From positions 1-64,000 of the forward strand of contig NZ_JAUSBX010000110.1 of the NCBI RefSeq assembly GCF_030651835.1: 64,000 nt of DNA, in the 5' to 3' direction. The DNA is from Methylicorpusculum sp. (GTDB lineage: Bacteria; Pseudomonadota; Gammaproteobacteria; Methylococcales; Methylomonadaceae). The notes under the pieces were generated by a model. It saw nothing but the letters and a program-made list of their open reading frames with translations, had not been told where the DNA came from and searched no databases. Below, piece by piece: positions 28,783 through 39,165 of the stretch. Positions within the stretch are counted from its first letter, which is position 1, and the number at the start of each line of letters is the position of its first letter. The position numbers and the translations under genes were made by a program.

Positions 28783-29250
28783 ATGGCTAAAAAGCACTCG
28801 TTTAAAACCCCGCTGGCATTCCCCAATAAAACGCTTGCCGTGTTAGCACTGCATGCAAAACAGCAATCGATCATTCTCAACGCTATTCGATCAAAAATAC
28901 CCGATGAACTGACGCGCTCAATAAAATATCTTGCTGTCTCGGGTAGCAAACTCCAGGTTTATACTGACAATGCAGCTAATGCGACAAAACTGAGATTTCA
29001 TGCGCCCACGCTGATAAGTGCCGCCAGTCTGGCAACACAGGCTAAAGTTTTGTCTTTGCAGATACGAATAACAGAAACTTTACGCCAGGAATACCAGATC
29101 AGAAAGCCTAGACCTAAGCTTCCCTCTATGGCGGTTATCAAGGCACTTAAGGCTAATCAGAAGTCAAAATCGGCTGATCCTCTGGACCAGGCCCTAATGC
29201 GCTTGAGTTTGACTTTAGAAAAATTATCTAAAAAACCAATAGACAGTTGA
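28783..29250 (+). CDS. dciA: DUF721/DciA-like protein
   Basis: A 155-residue basic protein of the DUF721 family, to which the replicative-helicase loader/operator DciA belongs. The domain spans about residues 10-95 (LAVLALHAKQQSIIL, LAVSGSKLQVYTDNA, ATKLRFHAPTLI); the C-terminal part is a Lys-rich extension. It stands convergent to lpxC and between lpxC and secA, the position held by secM in enteric bacteria. The family match is good; the DciA role is inferred and would fit a genome lacking dnaC. Confidence 0.72.
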   Translation: MAKKHSFKTPLAFPNKTLAVLALHAKQQSIILNAIRSKIPDELTRSIKYLAVSGSKLQVYTDNAANATKLRFHAPTLISAASLATQAKVLSLQIRITETLRQEYQIRKPRPKLPSMAVIKALKANQKSKSADPLDQALMRLSLTLEKLSKKPIDS

Positions 29251-29287
29251 AGCGAAGCGGATTCATCGCTTCAACTCAGTGTGACAA

Positions 29288-30211
29288 TTACGCTGGTTGC
29301 GCAACATCACCCGCACTGCGCATAAACGAAATGGGGGCATCCTTCTCATCATCAAAAGTAACCATTTCCCACGCATCCTTATTGTCAAGTAAGGTCCTGA
29401 GTAATTTATTATTCAGTCCGTGCCCGGATTTATAACCGACAAATTCACCGATCAGGGTATGCCCCAATAAATACAAATCGCCGATTGCGTCCAAAATTTT
29501 ATGTTTTACAAATTCATCGGCGTAACGCAAGCCATCTTCGTTGAGAATTTTGTCATCATCGACAACAATGGCGTTATCCAGACTGCCGCCCAAAGCAAGG
29601 TTGTTCTGTCTGAGCATATCAATATCTTTCATAAAGCCAAAGGTTCTAGCTCGGCTCACTTCCTTAACAAAAGTTGTCGAGGAAAAATCCATAACAGCCG
29701 TCTTCAAATGTTCAGCGAAAGCAGGATGTTCAAAATCAATTGTAAAAGTGACTTTGAAGCCATTAAAAGGCTCAAATGCCGCCCATTTATCACCTTCCTC
29801 AACTCGGATACTGCGTTTTATTCGAAGATACTGCTTAGGAATATCCTGTTCTTCTACACCTGCCGACTGTAATAAGAAAACAAAAGGTCCGGCACTGCCG
29901 TCCATAATAGGCACCTCAGCAGCACTTAAATCAATAATAGCGTTATCGATACCTAATCCTGCAAAAGCTGAAAGCAAATGCTCAATAGTCGATATTTTTA
30001 TGCCGTCTTGAACGAGAGTCGTTGAGAGAGTGGTTTCCCCAACATTTCCCGGTGACGCAATAATGGTAACGGGCTCGTCCAGATCAACACGACGGAACCT
30101 TATACCGGTATTGGGTTCCGCAGGACGCAAAGTCACATAAACCTTATCGCCGGTATGCAGCCCTACACCGGTGGCCCGAATCGTGTTTTTTAAAGTTCGC
30201 TGTTTGATCAT
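29288..30211 (-). CDS. lpxC: UDP-3-O-acyl-N-acetylglucosamine deacetylase
   Basis: Zinc enzyme for the first committed step of lipid A synthesis. I start at the ATG at 30211 (307 residues, MIKQRTLKN as in E. coli), not the TTG three codons earlier. On this numbering His78 (TIEHLL), His237 and Asp241 ([10 protein letters not shown]) are the zinc ligands. It is the last gene in the direction of the dcw cluster, 276 bp after ftsZ, probably with its own promoter. Confidence 0.97.
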   Translation of the reverse strand: MIKQRTLKNTIRATGVGLHTGDKVYVTLRPAEPNTGIRFRRVDLDEPVTIIASPGNVGETTLSTTLVQDGIKISTIEHLLSAFAGLGIDNAIIDLSAAEVPIMDGSAGPFVFLLQSAGVEEQDIPKQYLRIKRSIRVEEGDKWAAFEPFNGFKVTFTIDFEHPAFAEHLKTAVMDFSSTTFVKEVSRARTFGFMKDIDMLRQNNLALGGSLDNAIVVDDDKILNEDGLRYADEFVKHKILDAIGDLYLLGHTLIGEFVGYKSGHGLNNKLLRTLLDNKDAWEMVTFDDEKDAPISFMRSAGDVAQPA

Positions 30212-30432
30212 AGATTTCAATAATGCCTAATTTATTGGGGCAGGAAACTAAGGGAGTTTATCATATTAGCCATTCATTCAAACTATCGAACAACAAATGA
30301 CTCTAATTTTTAGGGCGTAACACAGTAACGACTGTCGTACATTTAATTTCGGCTATGCGTCAAGACACATCTCAACAAATGGAGAGAAACCGGCTGTCGG
30401 CAGAACTTTGCCATATTGATGAGCAGAAGACC

Positions 30433-30458
30433 TTCCACTGCCATCCCTGGCTGTGGAA
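30433..30458. terminator. Hairpin downstream of ftsZ
   Basis: TTCCAC-t-GCCA pairs with TGGC-t-GTGGAA around TCCC, a 10-bp stem with one T-T mismatch, 30 nt after the ftsZ stop. There is no T-run on the minus strand, so it may protect the mRNA end or attenuate rather than terminate. Confidence 0.4.
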
Positions 30459-30487
30459 ATTTTCCGCTATCAATCAAGTTGTCTCGA

Positions 30488-31648
30488 TTAATCCGCTTGA
30501 CGCCTTAAAAACGCAGGGATGTCCAAATAGTCCATATCGATCTCTTTTTTCGGCTGGGCACCAAAACGCGTTTCACGAAGTTCAGCACGATTTTGTCTTA
30601 TGACAGTGGGCTTATCCAGCTTTTCATAATTAATTTCGCCCGCCGTCACGGCTTTTACCGCCAACTTGATGTGTGGATGCGCTGCGACGGTCTGTCCGCC
30701 CATGCCCGTGGCCACGACAGTCACCTTGATTTCGTCACCCAAAGAAGGATCGATGGCTGTACCGATCTTAATGATGGCGTCTTCCGATCCGAATTCGTGA
30801 ACAATGTTACCTACTTCATCAAACTCGGCAATCCCCATATCAGCAGCTGTGATATTGACGAGAATTCCCCGCGCGCCCTGCAGGTTGATATCTTCCAGCA
30901 AAGGACAAGCGATGGCTTTTTCAGCGGCTTCTCTTGCACGGTTCTCACCTGATGCCGATCCTGTACCCATAATCGCAGCACCCATGCCCGACATAACGGT
31001 TCTTACGTCAGCAAAATCGACGTTGATCATACCGGGATGAGTTATTAACTCGGTAATGCCTTGCACCGCATCAAGCAGCACATTGTTGGCTGCATTAAAT
31101 GCGCTTACCAATGAGATGTTGCTACCTAAAACCGGCAACAGTTTTTGATTGGGAATCGTAATCAAAGAATCGACATATTTTTCAAGTTCCTTGATGCCTT
31201 GCTCCGCTACTTCCATCTTCTTTTTGCCTTCGAAATGGAAAGGCTTAGTTACAACTGCAACGGTAAGAATGCCTAATTCTCTGGCTATTTCAGCAATAGT
31301 GGGAATGGCTCCAGTACCCGTGCCGCCACCCATGCCTGCGGTTAAAAAAACCATATCGGCACCCTGTATAACTTCTTTGATTCGCTCTCTGTTTTCTAAA
31401 GCCGCTTGTTTACCGATATCAGGATTGGTCCCCGCACCCAAACCCTTGGTCAATTCCGCGCCTAATTGAATGATAGTATCCACATTCATTTTTCTAAGTG
31501 CCTGAGCATCGGTATTTGCACAGATAAATTGCACGCCTTCAATGTGTTTTTCCACCATGTGATTGACTGCATTGCCACCACCGCCACCAACGCCGATGAC
31601 TTTTATTACGGCATTTTCAGCACCGATGTCCATTAGTTCATATTTCAT
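30488..31648 (-). CDS. ftsZ: Cell-division GTPase FtsZ
   Basis: Tubulin-like GTPase forming the division ring. The 386 residues show the nucleotide signature GGGTGTG at 107-113, the T7 catalytic loop NVDFAD at 209-214, a variable linker and the conserved C-terminal peptide DYLDIPAFLRRQ that binds FtsA and ZipA. It is preceded by ftsA with a 29-bp gap and is the last cell-division gene of the cluster. Confidence 0.98.
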   Translation of the reverse strand: MKYELMDIGAENAVIKVIGVGGGGGNAVNHMVEKHIEGVQFICANTDAQALRKMNVDTIIQLGAELTKGLGAGTNPDIGKQAALENRERIKEVIQGADMVFLTAGMGGGTGTGAIPTIAEIARELGILTVAVVTKPFHFEGKKKMEVAEQGIKELEKYVDSLITIPNQKLLPVLGSNISLVSAFNAANNVLLDAVQGITELITHPGMINVDFADVRTVMSGMGAAIMGTGSASGENRAREAAEKAIACPLLEDINLQGARGILVNITAADMGIAEFDEVGNIVHEFGSEDAIIKIGTAIDPSLGDEIKVTVVATGMGGQTVAAHPHIKLAVKAVTAGEINYEKLDKPTVIRQNRAELRETRFGAQPKKEIDMDYLDIPAFLRRQAD

Positions 31649-31677
31649 AATTGTTCCCCTTGCAAACGTAATAATTC

Positions 31678-32904
31678 TTAAAAATTACCCTGAAACCATT
31701 TTTTCATTTTGGCCAACACGCCGGTGCTATCCGCATCAAAACTGTCAAAGCCACCCCTATGTTCTTTCCCATATAGCAACAAACCCACACCGGTTGAATG
31801 GATCGGATTTCTGATGACATCCGTCAGCCCTGAAACATGCTGAGGCAGACCCATCCGAACCGGCATATGGAATATCTCTTCCGCTAATTCGATCACCCCT
31901 GTTACTTTCGCGCTCCCGCCTGTTATCACAATACCGGCGGCGATCATTTCTTCATATCCGCTTCGCCTTAGCTCAGCTTGAACCAACAACATCAACTCTT
32001 CATAACGAGGCTCAATAATTTCCGCCAGATTTTGCACGGATATTTTTCTGGGTGCTCTATCACCAATACTAGGCACCTCGATCAATTGATCTGTATTGGC
32101 TAATTGTGTGAGTGCACAAGCATATTTCTGCTTGATTTGCTCTGCATTTTGGGTGGGCGTCCGTAAAGCTACGGCTATGTCGTTAGTGACTTGATCACCT
32201 GCAATCGGGATAACAGCGGTATGCTTGATCGCACCATGGGAGAAAACAGCAATGTCGGTGGTCCCTCCGCCTATATCAATAAGACAAACGCCCAAATCTT
32301 TTTCATCATCGGTCAAAACGGAATTACACGATGCCAGTTGCTCCAGAACGATATCGTCTACTTCCAGCCCACACCGGCGGATACATTTGATAATGTTTTG
32401 CGCGGCGCTCACGCTTCCGGTCACCATGTGAACCTTGGCTTCCAGGCGAATGCCTGACATCCCGATAGGTTCTTTGATGCCATCCTGCAAATCAATCACA
32501 AATTCCTGAGGCAGAATGTGCAAAATTTTCTGATCCGCAGGAATTGCCACTGCACGGGCGGAATCAATCACTCTGTCTATGTCATATTGAGTCACTTCTT
32601 TTTCTTTTATAGCGACTATCCCATGGGAATTGAGGCTCTTTATGTGACTTCCGGCTATTCCTGCAAATACCGAGGTGATTTCGCAACCCGCCATCAGTTC
32701 TGCTTCCTCGATCGCTCGACGAATTGACTGCACAGTAGACTCAAGGTTAACCACAACCCCTTTTTTTAAGCCGCGAGAAGGCGTACACCCGATACCTATA
32801 ACTTCAATTTCGCCATTCCCGGTATGCTCACCGACGATGGCTGCAACTTTTGATGTTCCAATATCCAGTCCAACTATTAAATTCCTATCTGTTTTTTTTG
32901 CCAT
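31678..32904 (-). CDS. ftsA: Cell-division actin-like protein FtsA
   Basis: Actin-fold ATPase that tethers FtsZ to the membrane. The 408 residues open with VGLDIGTSKVAAIVGEH and contain DIGGGTTDIAVF (phosphate 2 loop). The C-terminal amphipathic helix ends KMKKWFQGNF, the membrane-targeting sequence. It lies between ftsQ and ftsZ in the standard order. Confidence 0.98.
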   Translation of the reverse strand: MAKKTDRNLIVGLDIGTSKVAAIVGEHTGNGEIEVIGIGCTPSRGLKKGVVVNLESTVQSIRRAIEEAELMAGCEITSVFAGIAGSHIKSLNSHGIVAIKEKEVTQYDIDRVIDSARAVAIPADQKILHILPQEFVIDLQDGIKEPIGMSGIRLEAKVHMVTGSVSAAQNIIKCIRRCGLEVDDIVLEQLASCNSVLTDDEKDLGVCLIDIGGGTTDIAVFSHGAIKHTAVIPIAGDQVTNDIAVALRTPTQNAEQIKQKYACALTQLANTDQLIEVPSIGDRAPRKISVQNLAEIIEPRYEELMLLVQAELRRSGYEEMIAAGIVITGGSAKVTGVIELAEEIFHMPVRMGLPQHVSGLTDVIRNPIHSTGVGLLLYGKEHRGGFDSFDADSTGVLAKMKKWFQGNF

Positions 32905-32939
32905 TTTATTTACTCTTAGAACACCATAATCTGTAGCTG

Positions 32940-33680
32940 TTAAGGCTGCTGCTGTCCTTCAGCAATCTTCTTCCAGTCTATTTCCGGAACTCCGGGTTTC
33001 CATGTAACTGCATAGCCGTTCGGATACCTTAAATCGACTTTTGCAATTGACTCTATTTGACCTTGATTTAATAAACTCAAGGTCTTTAAAAACCTCTGAA
33101 AAGCTCTCAGTTGTTCTTTTCCGCCTAGTTGTATTTCCATGCCGTTCGTTAACACGATCTTCCAGGCCCGCCGTTCGTTAACAATAAACTCTGCCAATCC
33201 AAATGAATGATCCGCCAGGGTTGTTCTCAACCCTCTCATGATTTCAAGAAGTTTGGCGGCTTGGCCTTCGGGGCCATGCAATTTAGGGAGACTTTCAAAC
33301 TGTACCGTATTCGACGGTCTGAAAATCTCTCCCCGCATGGACAGCAGACCATTTTCACCCCATCGGGCTACTGCCATTTTTTCATAAACCTTAATGTCAA
33401 TCGCATCGGGCCATACCCTTTTAACCCTGACATTAGCAATCCACGGCAACTTCATCATTGCCTGCTGAATTGCCAGCATATCGGCACTGAAGATGCCGGT
33501 CGTCACCAAAGGCTTAACTGTCTGTTTAAGTTCCTCTTTACTGATGTATTGAAAAACGCCTTCAATTCTTACATACCTGATAGGTGCCGCATCCGACTGG
33601 TAGGTTTTTGCTTTATCCCAAAAAGTCCATATTAGCCCTATCAACAACAACCCTATGCACACAAGCCTGGTGATCTGCAT
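32940..33680 (-). CDS. ftsQ: Cell-division protein FtsQ
   Basis: Bitopic membrane protein linking FtsB/FtsL to the early divisome. Residues 1-20 form the membrane anchor, then a POTRA domain (about 38-105; RYVRIEGVFQYISKEELK) and the beta domain to about 235. Length 246 is near that of E. coli (276). It sits between ddl and ftsA. Confidence 0.95.
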   Translation of the reverse strand: MQITRLVCIGLLLIGLIWTFWDKAKTYQSDAAPIRYVRIEGVFQYISKEELKQTVKPLVTTGIFSADMLAIQQAMMKLPWIANVRVKRVWPDAIDIKVYEKMAVARWGENGLLSMRGEIFRPSNTVQFESLPKLHGPEGQAAKLLEIMRGLRTTLADHSFGLAEFIVNERRAWKIVLTNGMEIQLGGKEQLRAFQRFLKTLSLLNQGQIESIAKVDLRYPNGYAVTWKPGVPEIDWKKIAEGQQQP

Positions 33681-33690
33681 ATCACCTCAG

Positions 33691-34620
33691 TTAAAAGCTG
33701 GTTTCAAGAATTCGCCAAACTAACTCAGTGAAACTTATCCCGGCCTGTTTTGCCGCCATAGGTACCAAGCTGTGGTCGGTCATGCCGGGTACGGTATTAA
33801 CCTCAATCAATTGGTTATGACCGTCTTGATCAATAAACACATCAACCCTGCCCCAACCTTCAACTCCGACCGCCTCACAAGCACGAACCGCCAAAGCCTG
33901 CAACGCTTGCTCATCGGAGTCACTGAGTCCGCAGGGGCAATGATATTGGGTGGTATTCGCCTTGTACTTTGCATCGTAATCATAAAAAACATTGGGCGTT
34001 TCCAAGCGGATCACCGGCAATGCATCACCCTGAACCACCGCGACCGTGAACTCGCGCCCCGAAACCCAGGTCTCTGCATAGACATCGCAGTTATATTCGG
34101 ACGCCAATTCAAAGGCCTTGATCAATTCTTCCCTATTTGAAGCTTTGCTCATGCCGATGCTGGACCCTTCCTTGGCCGGTTTGACAATGACGGGAAAACC
34201 CAGCTTTTCGATGCAAGCGTCAATATCGCCGCTCTGTTTCAGTAGGGCCCATCGAGGCGTAGGCAACCCTACTCCTTGCCAACACATCTTAGTTCTAAGC
34301 TTGTCCATACTGAGTGCTGATGCCAAAACACCACTGCCCGTGTAAGGCATACCTATGGCTTCCAACGCACCCTGTAACACACCGTCTTCGCCGCCACGGC
34401 CGTGGATGATGTTAAAGACGCGATCAAACCGCTCACCGGCTAATGCCTGCACTGGATTGCCTGTCACATCTATCGCGACGGCATCTATACCTGACTCTCT
34501 GAGTGCATTAAAAACAGCAGTGCCGCTTCTTAATGAAACCTCACGTTCTGCGGCAGTTCCACCCATCATGACCGCTACACGCCCAAACTGCTGCGGCATT
34601 TCAATCGCCTTCGGCTTCAT
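33691..34620 (-). CDS. ddl: D-alanine--D-alanine ligase
   Basis: ATP-grasp ligase producing D-Ala-D-Ala for the peptidoglycan stem. I start at the ATG at 34620, whose first bases overlap the murB stop (ATGA) and which follows GGGGAAAAAG; an ATG 21 bp upstream is less likely. The 309 residues contain MGGTAAEREVSL, HGRGGEDG, KPAKEGSSIGM and INTVPGMT-type ligands (EVNTVPGMTDHSL). Matches DdlB position in the cluster. Confidence 0.96.
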   Translation of the reverse strand: MKPKAIEMPQQFGRVAVMMGGTAAEREVSLRSGTAVFNALRESGIDAVAIDVTGNPVQALAGERFDRVFNIIHGRGGEDGVLQGALEAIGMPYTGSGVLASALSMDKLRTKMCWQGVGLPTPRWALLKQSGDIDACIEKLGFPVIVKPAKEGSSIGMSKASNREELIKAFELASEYNCDVYAETWVSGREFTVAVVQGDALPVIRLETPNVFYDYDAKYKANTTQYHCPCGLSDSDEQALQALAVRACEAVGVEGWGRVDVFIDQDGHNQLIEVNTVPGMTDHSLVPMAAKQAGISFTELVWRILETSF

Positions 34621-35498
34621 TCTTTTTCCCCTACCATACACACTTCTGTCGCTAACCTGATGCCTTGCTTTTCGGCTACCGTGTCCTGAACAAATTTGAT
34701 CAGCATCTCAATCTCTTCAGCCTTGGCATTGCCTGTGTTAATAATAAAATTGGCGTGCTTTTCAGAGACCTGAGCCCCACCTATGGCATAACCTTTCAAT
34801 CCACAGTTTTCAATCAATCTTGCCGCATAATCACCGTCCGGATTCTTGAAAACAGAACCGCAACTAGGCTGATTGGTTGGTTGTGTTTGTCCCCGCCTTT
34901 CCAGTAATGACTTTATCTTTTGCTGACTCACCGCCGCATCACCGGTTTCCAATTGCAATACTGCCGACAAAAACCATTCGTTTTCTAATCCTTTGACTGA
35001 ACGATACGCTATCTGAAAATAGCCGGGCGCTCGTTCCAATACTTCACCTTGCCGATTAATGGTTTCCACACTTCTGACAATGTTCCAGGTTTCTCCGCCA
35101 AAAGCGCCTGCATTCATTTTTAGCGCTCCGCCCATCGTTCCCGGAATTCCGGCAAGAAATTCAGCGCCGACCAGACCTTGTTCACCGCAAAATCTGGCAA
35201 CCAATGCGCAAGGAACCCCGGCCTCAACATAAACGGTGTTGTCCGCTATCAGGCGCAATTGCTTCAAGCGATTGCGGGTGTTAATGACCGTTCCTCTAAT
35301 GCCACCATCCCTGATCAATACATTACTGCCTAAACCCAGCCACATGACCGGTTCAGAACTATCCAGCGAGCGTATAAATAAAATTAAATCGTTCTTGTCT
35401 TCCGGGATATACATCCGATCCGCCGGTCCTCCGACGCGCCAGCTGGTATATTTTACAAGCGGCTCATTACTGAGTGACCGGCCCTTTAAATCGACCAC
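34617..35498 (-). CDS. murB: UDP-N-acetylenolpyruvoylglucosamine reductase
   Basis: FAD enzyme that makes UDP-N-acetylmuramate. At 293 residues it is the short, type II form, unlike the 342-residue E. coli enzyme. The FAD-binding region LGLGSNVLIRD, GIPGTMGGAL and the catalytic SCGSVFKNP are present. It starts with GTG, preceded by AGAGA. Presence of murB inside the dcw cluster, between murC and ddl, differs from E. coli but is common in other proteobacteria. Confidence 0.96.
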   Translation of the reverse strand: MVDLKGRSLSNEPLVKYTSWRVGGPADRMYIPEDKNDLILFIRSLDSSEPVMWLGLGSNVLIRDGGIRGTVINTRNRLKQLRLIADNTVYVEAGVPCALVARFCGEQGLVGAEFLAGIPGTMGGALKMNAGAFGGETWNIVRSVETINRQGEVLERAPGYFQIAYRSVKGLENEWFLSAVLQLETGDAAVSQQKIKSLLERRGQTQPTNQPSCGSVFKNPDGDYAARLIENCGLKGYAIGGAQVSEKHANFIINTGNAKAEEIEMLIKFVQDTVAEKQGIRLATEVCMVGEKE

Positions 35499-35513
35499 AA
35501 TGATTCTCTCTGC

Positions 35514-36953
35514 CTATCGCTTGACCAGCGCTTCAGTCAACAAAGCCGGCAAATCAGTAGCGATTTGTCCGACATTTCCCGCACCCAAGGTCAAAATCAC
35601 ATCATCCTTCCTGACTATACCCGCCAACAGTTTGGGCAGTTCCCGCCAATCCTCTACAAATACCGGGTCCACTTGCCCCCTGACGCGAATGGCTCGACTT
35701 AATGATCGCCCGTCTGCTCCGGTGATAGGAGCTTCACCTGCCGGATAGATATCCAGCAAAATCAGAACATCCACCGAAGATAAGACCTGGACGAAATCTT
35801 CAAACAAATCACGGGTCCGGGAATACCGGTGCGGCTGAAAAATAATGACTTCCCTGCGTTTTGGCCAAGCCTGCCGCAACGCCTCTAGCGTTGCGGCAAT
35901 TTCACGGGGATGATGGCCATAATCGTCCACCAAGGTTAACCGACCGCCCTCAAATGGAATATCTCCATTGATTTGAAACCGTCGACCTATGCCATGAAAC
36001 GCGCCCAGACTTCTTACGATGGCGTCGTCATCCACACCCAGACTGGTTGCTATGGCAATTGCCGCTAATGCATTCAACATGTTATGCCATCCGGGCATAT
36101 TCAAATGCACCCTGAGCGGCTCATGGTTACCTGAGCGCAATACAGTAAAAGAAGTGTTCATTCCGCATTGATGAATTTCTATCGCCCGAACATCGGCCTG
36201 TTCATGAACGCCATAGGTTTTTACCGGTTTGGACAGTTTCGGCAAAATCGCCCTGACCCCCTCATCGTCCAGACACAAAACGGCCAGTCCGTAAAAAGGC
36301 AAATGATGCAAAAACTCGATAAACGTCGCTTTAAGCTTGTCGTAGCTGCCGTGATAGGTGGCCATATGGTCTTGATCGATATTCGTCACGACCGCCATCA
36401 TCGGCTGCAAATACAAAAATGAAGCGTCGCTTTCATCGGCTTCAGCAACCAAATAATGACCTTGGCCTAACTTGGCATTGGTGCCTGCGCTATTAAGCCG
36501 TCCACCGATCACAAAGGTTGGATCCATCCCGGCTTCTGCCAAAATGCTCGCAACCAGGCTGGTCGTCGTTGTTTTGCCATGCGTCCCGGCTACGGCTATG
36601 CCGAAACGAAACCGCATCAATTCAGCCAGCATTTCTGCACGAGGAATCACAGGAATTCTGTTTAAATATGCCTCATCAACCTCATCATTGCTGCGGTCAA
36701 TAGCAGAAGAAACGACAACAACATCAGCGCCTGCAACATGCTCGCGTTTATGCCCGATATGGACAGCCACACCTTGTTTAATCAGTCTTTCGGTTACCGC
36801 ACTGGTTTTAATATCTGAACCTGACACCTGGTAACCCAGATTGGAAAGCACTTCGGCAATGCCGCTCATGCCTGTGCCGCCAATCCCGACAAAGTGTATC
36901 CGGTCAACATTACCTAACGCTTTAGTCGGCATTTTTACTTTCGGAAAATTCAT
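35514..36953 (-). CDS. murC: UDP-N-acetylmuramate--L-alanine ligase
   Basis: Adds L-alanine to UDP-MurNAc. The ATG at 36953 overlaps the murG stop (ATGA) and gives 479 residues; a start seven codons upstream is less likely. The dinucleotide-like motif [16 protein letters not shown] opens the protein and the ATP loop [12 protein letters not shown] follows, with [10 protein letters not shown] near the C-terminal domain. Confidence 0.97.
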   Translation of the reverse strand: MNFPKVKMPTKALGNVDRIHFVGIGGTGMSGIAEVLSNLGYQVSGSDIKTSAVTERLIKQGVAVHIGHKREHVAGADVVVVSSAIDRSNDEVDEAYLNRIPVIPRAEMLAELMRFRFGIAVAGTHGKTTTTSLVASILAEAGMDPTFVIGGRLNSAGTNAKLGQGHYLVAEADESDASFLYLQPMMAVVTNIDQDHMATYHGSYDKLKATFIEFLHHLPFYGLAVLCLDDEGVRAILPKLSKPVKTYGVHEQADVRAIEIHQCGMNTSFTVLRSGNHEPLRVHLNMPGWHNMLNALAAIAIATSLGVDDDAIVRSLGAFHGIGRRFQINGDIPFEGGRLTLVDDYGHHPREIAATLEALRQAWPKRREVIIFQPHRYSRTRDLFEDFVQVLSSVDVLILLDIYPAGEAPITGADGRSLSRAIRVRGQVDPVFVEDWRELPKLLAGIVRKDDVILTLGAGNVGQIATDLPALLTEALVKR

Positions 36954-38005
36954 GGCCGGGCCTCCGCGATACAACTATCAGCCACACACCGGGTCGCATC
37001 CAGCTTTGCACAAGTCAGTGCAGCAGGTCCCATCTCGTCGAGATGGCCAATAATATGATTGATCCGGTCGGCCAGATTCTCAGTATTTAAATCTTGCTGC
37101 ATCAATAACAATCCGCCTCCGGCATCGACGGCATACTTCGCATTGGCGGTTTGATGATCATCAATTGCATAAGGAAACGGAATGTAAACAGCAGGAAGCG
37201 CCATCGCTGCAACTTCGCTGACCGTCATAGCGCCTGAGCGGCAGACAACCAAATCCGCCCATTGGTAAGCTTCAGCCATGTTTTGAATAAACGCAGTCAC
37301 TTGTGCGTCAATACCTAAGTCCTGATACCGTTGAGTCACCTCTGCGAGCATGGATTCACCCGTCTGATGTTTGATCTTTACCGATTCAAGCCTTAAAGCC
37401 GTGTCAGGCATAATTTCATTCAGCACCTTGGCACCTTGGCTGCCGCCTAAGATCAAAATGTGCACCCTCCCGGCTGATTTGGCGGCCATCGTTTGGGTGG
37501 TAGACAATAATTCTTTGCGCAATGGATTTCCCACCCATTTGGCATTGACGTTCTTTTTAAAGCTACCAGGAAAAGCTTCCAGCACTTGATTTGCCAATTT
37601 AGCAAGCAATCGGTTGGTTGTCCCCGGCACGCGATTTTGCTCATGAATGATTAACGGTATGCCCTGCAGCTTAGCCATCAGCCCTCCCGGCCCGGCAACA
37701 AAGCCGCCCATACCCAGCACCACATCGGGTTTACGCTGACGCAGAATTTTTCCGGCTGCGAAACAAGCCCTGATTAACAATCCCACCGCTTTAAATTTTG
37801 CGGCCAAGCCCTTGCCTCTGAACCCAGCCACAGGCAACCAGTCAATTTCAATCCCGTTAGCAGGAACCACCTTGCTTTCCAGACCGTTTAAAGTTCCCAT
37901 CCAGCTGACTTGCCAATCCTGCTCCTGCAAATAATGAGCAACAGCAAGAGCCGGGAAAACATGTCCGCCTGTTCCTCCAGCCATAATCACTATGCGCTTG
38001 CCCAT
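36950..38005 (-). CDS. murG: UDP-GlcNAc transferase MurG (lipid II synthesis)
   Basis: Membrane-associated GT-B glycosyltransferase converting lipid I to lipid II. The 351 residues include the Gly-rich loops [13 protein letters not shown] and [11 protein letters not shown] and the C-terminal [17 protein letters not shown]-GlcNAc site. Its start overlaps the ftsW 3' end by 16 bp and its stop overlaps the murC ATG. Confidence 0.97.
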   Translation of the reverse strand: MGKRIVIMAGGTGGHVFPALAVAHYLQEQDWQVSWMGTLNGLESKVVPANGIEIDWLPVAGFRGKGLAAKFKAVGLLIRACFAAGKILRQRKPDVVLGMGGFVAGPGGLMAKLQGIPLIIHEQNRVPGTTNRLLAKLANQVLEAFPGSFKKNVNAKWVGNPLRKELLSTTQTMAAKSAGRVHILILGGSQGAKVLNEIMPDTALRLESVKIKHQTGESMLAEVTQRYQDLGIDAQVTAFIQNMAEAYQWADLVVCRSGAMTVSEVAAMALPAVYIPFPYAIDDHQTANAKYAVDAGGGLLLMQQDLNTENLADRINHIIGHLDEMGPAALTCAKLDATRCVADSCIAEARP

Positions 38006-39165
38006 AACGGATTCCCTTTTGGTAAAGCGGCTTTTAATACATGGGCATCCGAACTGACTCTCAACAGCAAGGCAATTGCACTACACATCACAATCATACT
38101 GCCGCCGCCATAGCTCATTAACGGCAAAGTAATCCCCTTGGTCGGCAATATGCCCATATTCACGCCCATATTGATAAACGCTTGAAATCCAAACCAAAAT
38201 CCTATGCCATAGGCAACGTAGGCGTGGAATGCCAGACCTGCGTTTTCAGCCGTCACACCGATTTTGAACGCACGCCATACCAATAAAGCAAATAACAGAA
38301 TTACCAGCGTAATACCCAGCAAACCCAATTCCTCGGCTAACACTGAAAACAGAAAATCGGTATGCGCCTCAGGTAGATAAAAGAGTTTCTGCAAACTATT
38401 CCCTAATCCGACGCCTAACCACTCTCCCCGGCCAAACGATATCAAGGCCTGCACCAGCTGAAATCCGGTATTTTCCGGATCGGCCCAGGGATCGAGATAG
38501 GAAACGATACGCTTCCATCGATACGGGGAAATAATCACCAAGGCTGCTGCGGCTGAACCGAAGATCAGCAGTAGTGCCGCAAATTGGCCTAATCTCGCGC
38601 CACTCAAATACATGATCACCATCGCCATCGACACGATTACTACCGCAGACCCAAAGTCGGGCTCCAACAATAATAAAACACTGGCGACTACAAACAATGC
38701 CAAAGGCTTAAAAGCGCCAAAAGTCGAATTTCTTAACGTATCCTGATATCGCGTCACATAACTCGCCATATAGATCACTGAAATCAGTTTGACGACTTCC
38801 GAGACCTGAATTCGAAATCCTCCCAGCGAAATCCAACGGGTACTGCCATTTACTTTCACGCCTAAACCGGGAACAAATACCAGCAGCAGCAAAGCCAATC
38901 CGCCCAAAAACAACCATTGCCCGTAGCGCTCCCAAAAGCTCAACGGCACACAATACATGGCGACAGCAAACACTAATCCGAGAGCGATATGGATCATCTG
39001 CATCATCGGGTAGTGCCAGTTGCTGCTTTGCATTTTTTCACCCAAATGAAATGATGCCGACGACACCATGATGTAACCGATGATCAATAAGGCAGAGCTA
39101 ATGCCTATGACCTGATAATCCAGATAAAACTCTTTTGCTGGTTTATTGGAATCTGAGGGAGTCAT
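37990..39165 (-). CDS. ftsW: Septal peptidoglycan glycosyltransferase FtsW
   Basis: SEDS-family integral membrane glycosyltransferase working with FtsI. The 391 residues have about ten membrane segments. GLGVKVNGSTRWISLG and LPTKGITLPLMSYGGGS are family hallmarks. ATGA overlap with murD upstream and a 16-bp overlap with murG downstream indicate coupled translation. Confidence 0.97.
   Translation of the reverse strand: MTPSDSNKPAKEFYLDYQVIGISSALLIIGYIMVSSASFHLGEKMQSSNWHYPMMQMIHIALGLVFAVAMYCVPLSFWERYGQWLFLGGLALLLLVFVPGLGVKVNGSTRWISLGGFRIQVSEVVKLISVIYMASYVTRYQDTLRNSTFGAFKPLALFVVASVLLLLEPDFGSAVVIVSMAMVIMYLSGARLGQFAALLLIFGSAAAALVIISPYRWKRIVSYLDPWADPENTGFQLVQALISFGRGEWLGVGLGNSLQKLFYLPEAHTDFLFSVLAEELGLLGITLVILLFALLVWRAFKIGVTAENAGLAFHAYVAYGIGFWFGFQAFINMGVNMGILPTKGITLPLMSYGGGSMIVMCSAIALLLRVSSDAHVLKAALPKGNPLWASA

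Noticed and set aside
30355-30603. 82-codon plus-strand frame over the ftsZ 3' end
   Set aside because: Overlaps ftsZ and has no homology character.
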